Shown in pieces: positions 12,721-13,748 of a stretch of DNA of 13,748 nucleotides; the stretch's first letter is position 1, and every line of letters starts with the position of its first letter. The position numbers were made by a program, and so were the translations under genes. Source of the DNA: an uncultured Clostridia bacterium. Lineage in GTDB: Bacteria > Bacillota > Clostridia > UMGS1810. The notes under the pieces are model-generated. The model was given only the letters and a program-made list of their open reading frames with translations. It did not search any database and was not told where the DNA came from. The DNA is taken from positions 1 to 13,748 of the forward strand of contig CAKSIN010000039.1 of assembly GCA_934463115.1 (NCBI GenBank), read 5' to 3'.

Positions 12721-13353
12721 GTGAACAGTAATTTATATAAAATCAATGAGGTAACACAGCACAAATATTACCAAGTGCCGAAAGAACTATATATAAATCC
12801 GAGATATAAGACCACGATTAACAATGACGCAAAAATGCTTTATGCCTTACTTCTTGACCGAATGGAGTTGTCAAGAACAAACGGCTGGATTGAAGATGAC
12901 GGAACTATATTTTTGATTTTTAAGCGTGAGGATTTGGCTGATATGCTCGGCATATGCACCACAACGGTCTGGAGAGCCATAAAACAGCTTAAAGAAGTGG
13001 GTTTGATAGAGGAGAAAAGACAGGGCTTGAACAGACCTAATCTCATATATATCGGTAAAATTGATTATAGTGTGCCGGAAGAAAAAGAACCTGAAAATAA
13101 TAAAGATGAAATTACTGATACACCCTCAAATGACACTGCACCTATTTTATCTTCGGACATTGAAAATTTAAAGGACAGGACTTTTACGGCTGAAAGGTCG
13201 GGAGCTTTAAAAAATAAATGTCAGGACATTTCAAAATTAAAACCAAATAAGACTGATAATAATAAACCTGAATATAACGATACCGATGATAATGAACTTG
13301 AGAGTTTAAATAAAGCTGAAAAAGAAAATTTTACAGAGCTTAACAGTAGTTAA
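12721..13353 (+). CDS. repA: RepA_N-type replication initiator, short form
   Basis: A 210-residue protein whose first 120 residues match the RepA_N replication-initiator domain (winged helix) found in Gram-positive plasmids and Tn1549-like elements: YYQVPKELYINPRYKTTINN, then DAKMLYALLLDRMELSRTNG, a DLADMLGICTTTVWRAIKQL recognition helix region and VGLIEEKRQGLNRPNLIYI. It would bind the origin and start element replication. The rest (about 125-210) is Asn/Asp/Lys-rich, looks disordered and ends in ELNSS; I see no DnaD-like C-terminal domain, so it seems shorter than many relatives. Start GTG 12721 has AGGAGG 8 bases upstream; a weak start plus a terminator-like hairpin directly before suggest tight copy control. 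No dnaC-like helper gene follows in the window. Confidence 0.87.
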   Translation: MNSNLYKINEVTQHKYYQVPKELYINPRYKTTINNDAKMLYALLLDRMELSRTNGWIEDDGTIFLIFKREDLADMLGICTTTVWRAIKQLKEVGLIEEKRQGLNRPNLIYIGKIDYSVPEEKEPENNKDEITDTPSNDTAPILSSDIENLKDRTFTAERSGALKNKCQDISKLKPNKTDNNKPEYNDTDDNELESLNKAEKENFTELNSS

Positions 13354-13356
13354 TAG

Positions 13357-13385
13357 TGACCTTATTCCAATTTGGAACAAGGTCA
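13357..13385. repeat. 29-base dyad, copy 3 (after repA)
   Basis: Arms TGACCTTATTCC (13357-13368) and GGAACAAGGTCA (13374-13385) flank AATTT. Read on the minus strand it matches copy 1 at 26 of 29 bases; one paired position has changed from A-T to G-C on both sides, and the only + strand mispair (A·C) becomes G·T on the minus strand. It begins 3 bases after the repA stop. Unlike copies 1 and 2 it does not precede a ribosome-binding site within a few bases, and a promoter-like site 250 bases away would transcribe it leftward. Confidence 0.72.
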
Positions 13386-13410
13386 ATGAAATGATTGAAT
13401 TTTGATTTGA

Positions 13411-13419
13411 TGATATAAT
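13411..13419 (+). promoter_or_regulatory. Extended -10 promoter candidate after repA
   Basis: TGATATAAT is an exact extended -10 box (TGn plus TATAAT). The best upstream hexamer, TTGAAT, is only 13 bases away, so the -35 is poor. It would start a transcript near 13426 that runs through the small ORF at 13460 toward the hairpin at 13596-13626. Confidence 0.4.
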
Positions 13420-13459
13420 TATTATGGGGATGTTTGTTTGCACGCAGGAGGTGATGGAT

Positions 13460-13579
13460 TTGGAGGAGTATGGATATCAGACTGTAGACAAAATCGGTGG
13501 GCCATATACAAACCCGAAAGATGGGGGCAATCCCTCATTTTGTGTAAACCTCAAATTAGGCTCCAAAATGATAATATAA
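13460..13579 (+). CDS. Possible 39-residue protein, unrecognised
   Basis: A short frame with start TTG 13460 placed 8 bases after AGGAGG (13446-13451), which is part of a full 10-base match to the anti-Shine-Dalgarno complement (AGGAGGTGAT). In-frame ATG codons at 13424, 13430 and 13454 give alternative starts. The peptide is EEYGYQTVDKIGGPYTNPKD-like, then GGNPSFCVNLKLGSKMII; it has no TM, and I recognise no family. The very strong ribosome-binding site, the extended -10 box upstream and the hairpin just downstream form a complete small transcription unit, which is why I list it. It may instead be a fortuitous frame in a structured non-coding region. Confidence 0.33.
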   Translation: MEEYGYQTVDKIGGPYTNPKDGGNPSFCVNLKLGSKMII

Positions 13580-13595
13580 TCTAAGTGTTTTTTGT

Positions 13596-13626
13596 GGGCT
13601 GAGAGCCGGATTTCGGCTTTCAGCCC
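13596..13626. other. Strong hairpin without a U-tract
   Basis: GGGCTGAGAGCCG (13596-13608) pairs with CGGCTTTCAGCCC (13614-13626) over 13 pairs, one G·T, around loop GATTT; CTAAG (13581-13585) and TTAG (13627-13630) can extend it across a 10-base bulge. No T-run follows on either strand, so it is a weak terminator candidate but a stable RNA or cruciform structure. It may end the small unit at 13460 or protect a transcript. Confidence 0.65.
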
Positions 13627-13634
13627 TTAGCTAT

Positions 13635-13663
13635 AATTTAGCATGAAGTTGCTGGCATGTCAA
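13635..13663 (-). promoter_or_regulatory. Leftward promoter candidate
   Basis: On the minus strand, TTGACA (13658-13663) is an exact -35 hexamer and TAAATT (13635-13640) matches four of six -10 positions with a 17-base spacer. A transcript would start near 13628 and run leftward through the hairpin, antisense to the small ORF, through dyad copy 3 and into the end of repA in antisense. No minus-strand ORF is evident, so an RNA product would be expected if it is active. Confidence 0.45.
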
Positions 13664-13720
13664 GGGTGCCTTCGCAAGAGGGCGTTTATTTCACCCTTGA
13701 TTTGACGGCTATTTTATGCT
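13640..13720. repeat. Large imperfect dyad near the right end
   Basis: TCAAGGGTG (13660-13668) and CACCCTTGA (13692-13700) are perfect 9-base inverted repeats around a 23-base loop that can itself pair weakly. AGCAT (13640-13644) and ATGCT (13716-13720) extend the symmetry outward. The -35 box of the leftward promoter candidate overlaps the left arm. Origin of transfer, replication origin, recombination site or regulatory hairpin are all possible; the loop's minus strand carries CGCCCTC, loosely like MOBQ-type nick cores, which is weak evidence. Confidence 0.6.
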
Positions 13721-13748
13721 ACTGCGGTAATCTATCGGCAAAGAATAT

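Larger units (their letters stand above)
13354..13748. other. Structured, mostly non-coding region downstream of repA
   Basis: About 395 bases without a confident gene. It holds, in order, copy 3 of the 29-base dyad (13357-13385), an extended -10 box (13411-13419), a possible 39-residue ORF (13460-13579), a strong hairpin (13596-13626), a leftward promoter-like pair (13635-13663) and a 9-base perfect inverted repeat inside a larger imperfect dyad (13640-13720). Such clustering next to a replication initiator fits an origin of replication or transfer, or a control-RNA locus, but no iterons are visible and nothing proves either. Confidence 0.5.

Noticed and set aside
1..13748. CRISPR array, tRNA or rRNA genes
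   Set aside because: No regularly spaced direct repeats, no tRNA cloverleaf or CCA-ending arm and no conserved rRNA stretch were seen on either strand.

Overview
The window looks like part of an integrative/conjugative or other mobile element of an AT-rich Bacillota, most likely a gut Clostridia. The basis is the strong GGAGG ribosome-binding sites, the dense co-directional genes, the low-GC codon use, an S-layer-homology (SLH) protein that points to a Gram-positive envelope, and typical element genes: orphan methyltransferases, a RepA_N-type replication initiator, a short SSB, and a DUF3849/DUF3848-like protein. All confident genes lie on the + strand. The host assignment is inference; no integrase, relaxase, VirB4 or coupling protein is visible here.

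Layout. (1) 1-1623: the 3' part of a C5-cytosine methyltransferase that has lost its catalytic Pro-Cys region, overlapping an intact MT-A70-type adenine methyltransferase. (2) 1624-7242: a Tad/Flp (type IVc pilus)-like assembly locus. It holds a TadZ/CpaE-like P-loop ATPase, a TadA/CpaF motor ATPase, a TadB-like and a TadC-like membrane platform protein, a tiny single-TM pilin-like protein (DUF6133-like), a small acidic protein, a DUF4320-type pseudopilin-like protein and a second TadE-like one. A tadB/tadC spacer of about 215 bases carries what looks like the tail of a RelE/ParE-type toxin gene and a terminator-like hairpin. (3) 7243-10224: a consensus sigma-A promoter drives a ribbon-helix-helix regulator, a secreted three-SLH protein and a large secreted protein of unknown family. 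Together they read as an autoregulated surface operon. (4) 10225-13353: a DNA-maintenance module with an unrecognised acidic-tailed protein, SSB, a DUF3849/DUF3848-like protein, a P-loop kinase-like ATPase and RepA_N. (5) 13354-13748: about 395 mostly non-coding bases with three dyads, promoter-like sites facing both ways and one possible tiny ORF.

How it may work together (inference): modules 2 and 3 would build a thin pilus and decorate the cell wall, plausibly for attachment or mating contact, while module 4 handles replication and protection of the element's DNA. Structure cutting across the modules is the most novel part: a 29-base dyad present three times, terminator-like hairpins placed right at start codons (one inside a signal-peptide coding region), and a shared acidic C-terminal tail on four otherwise unrelated proteins.
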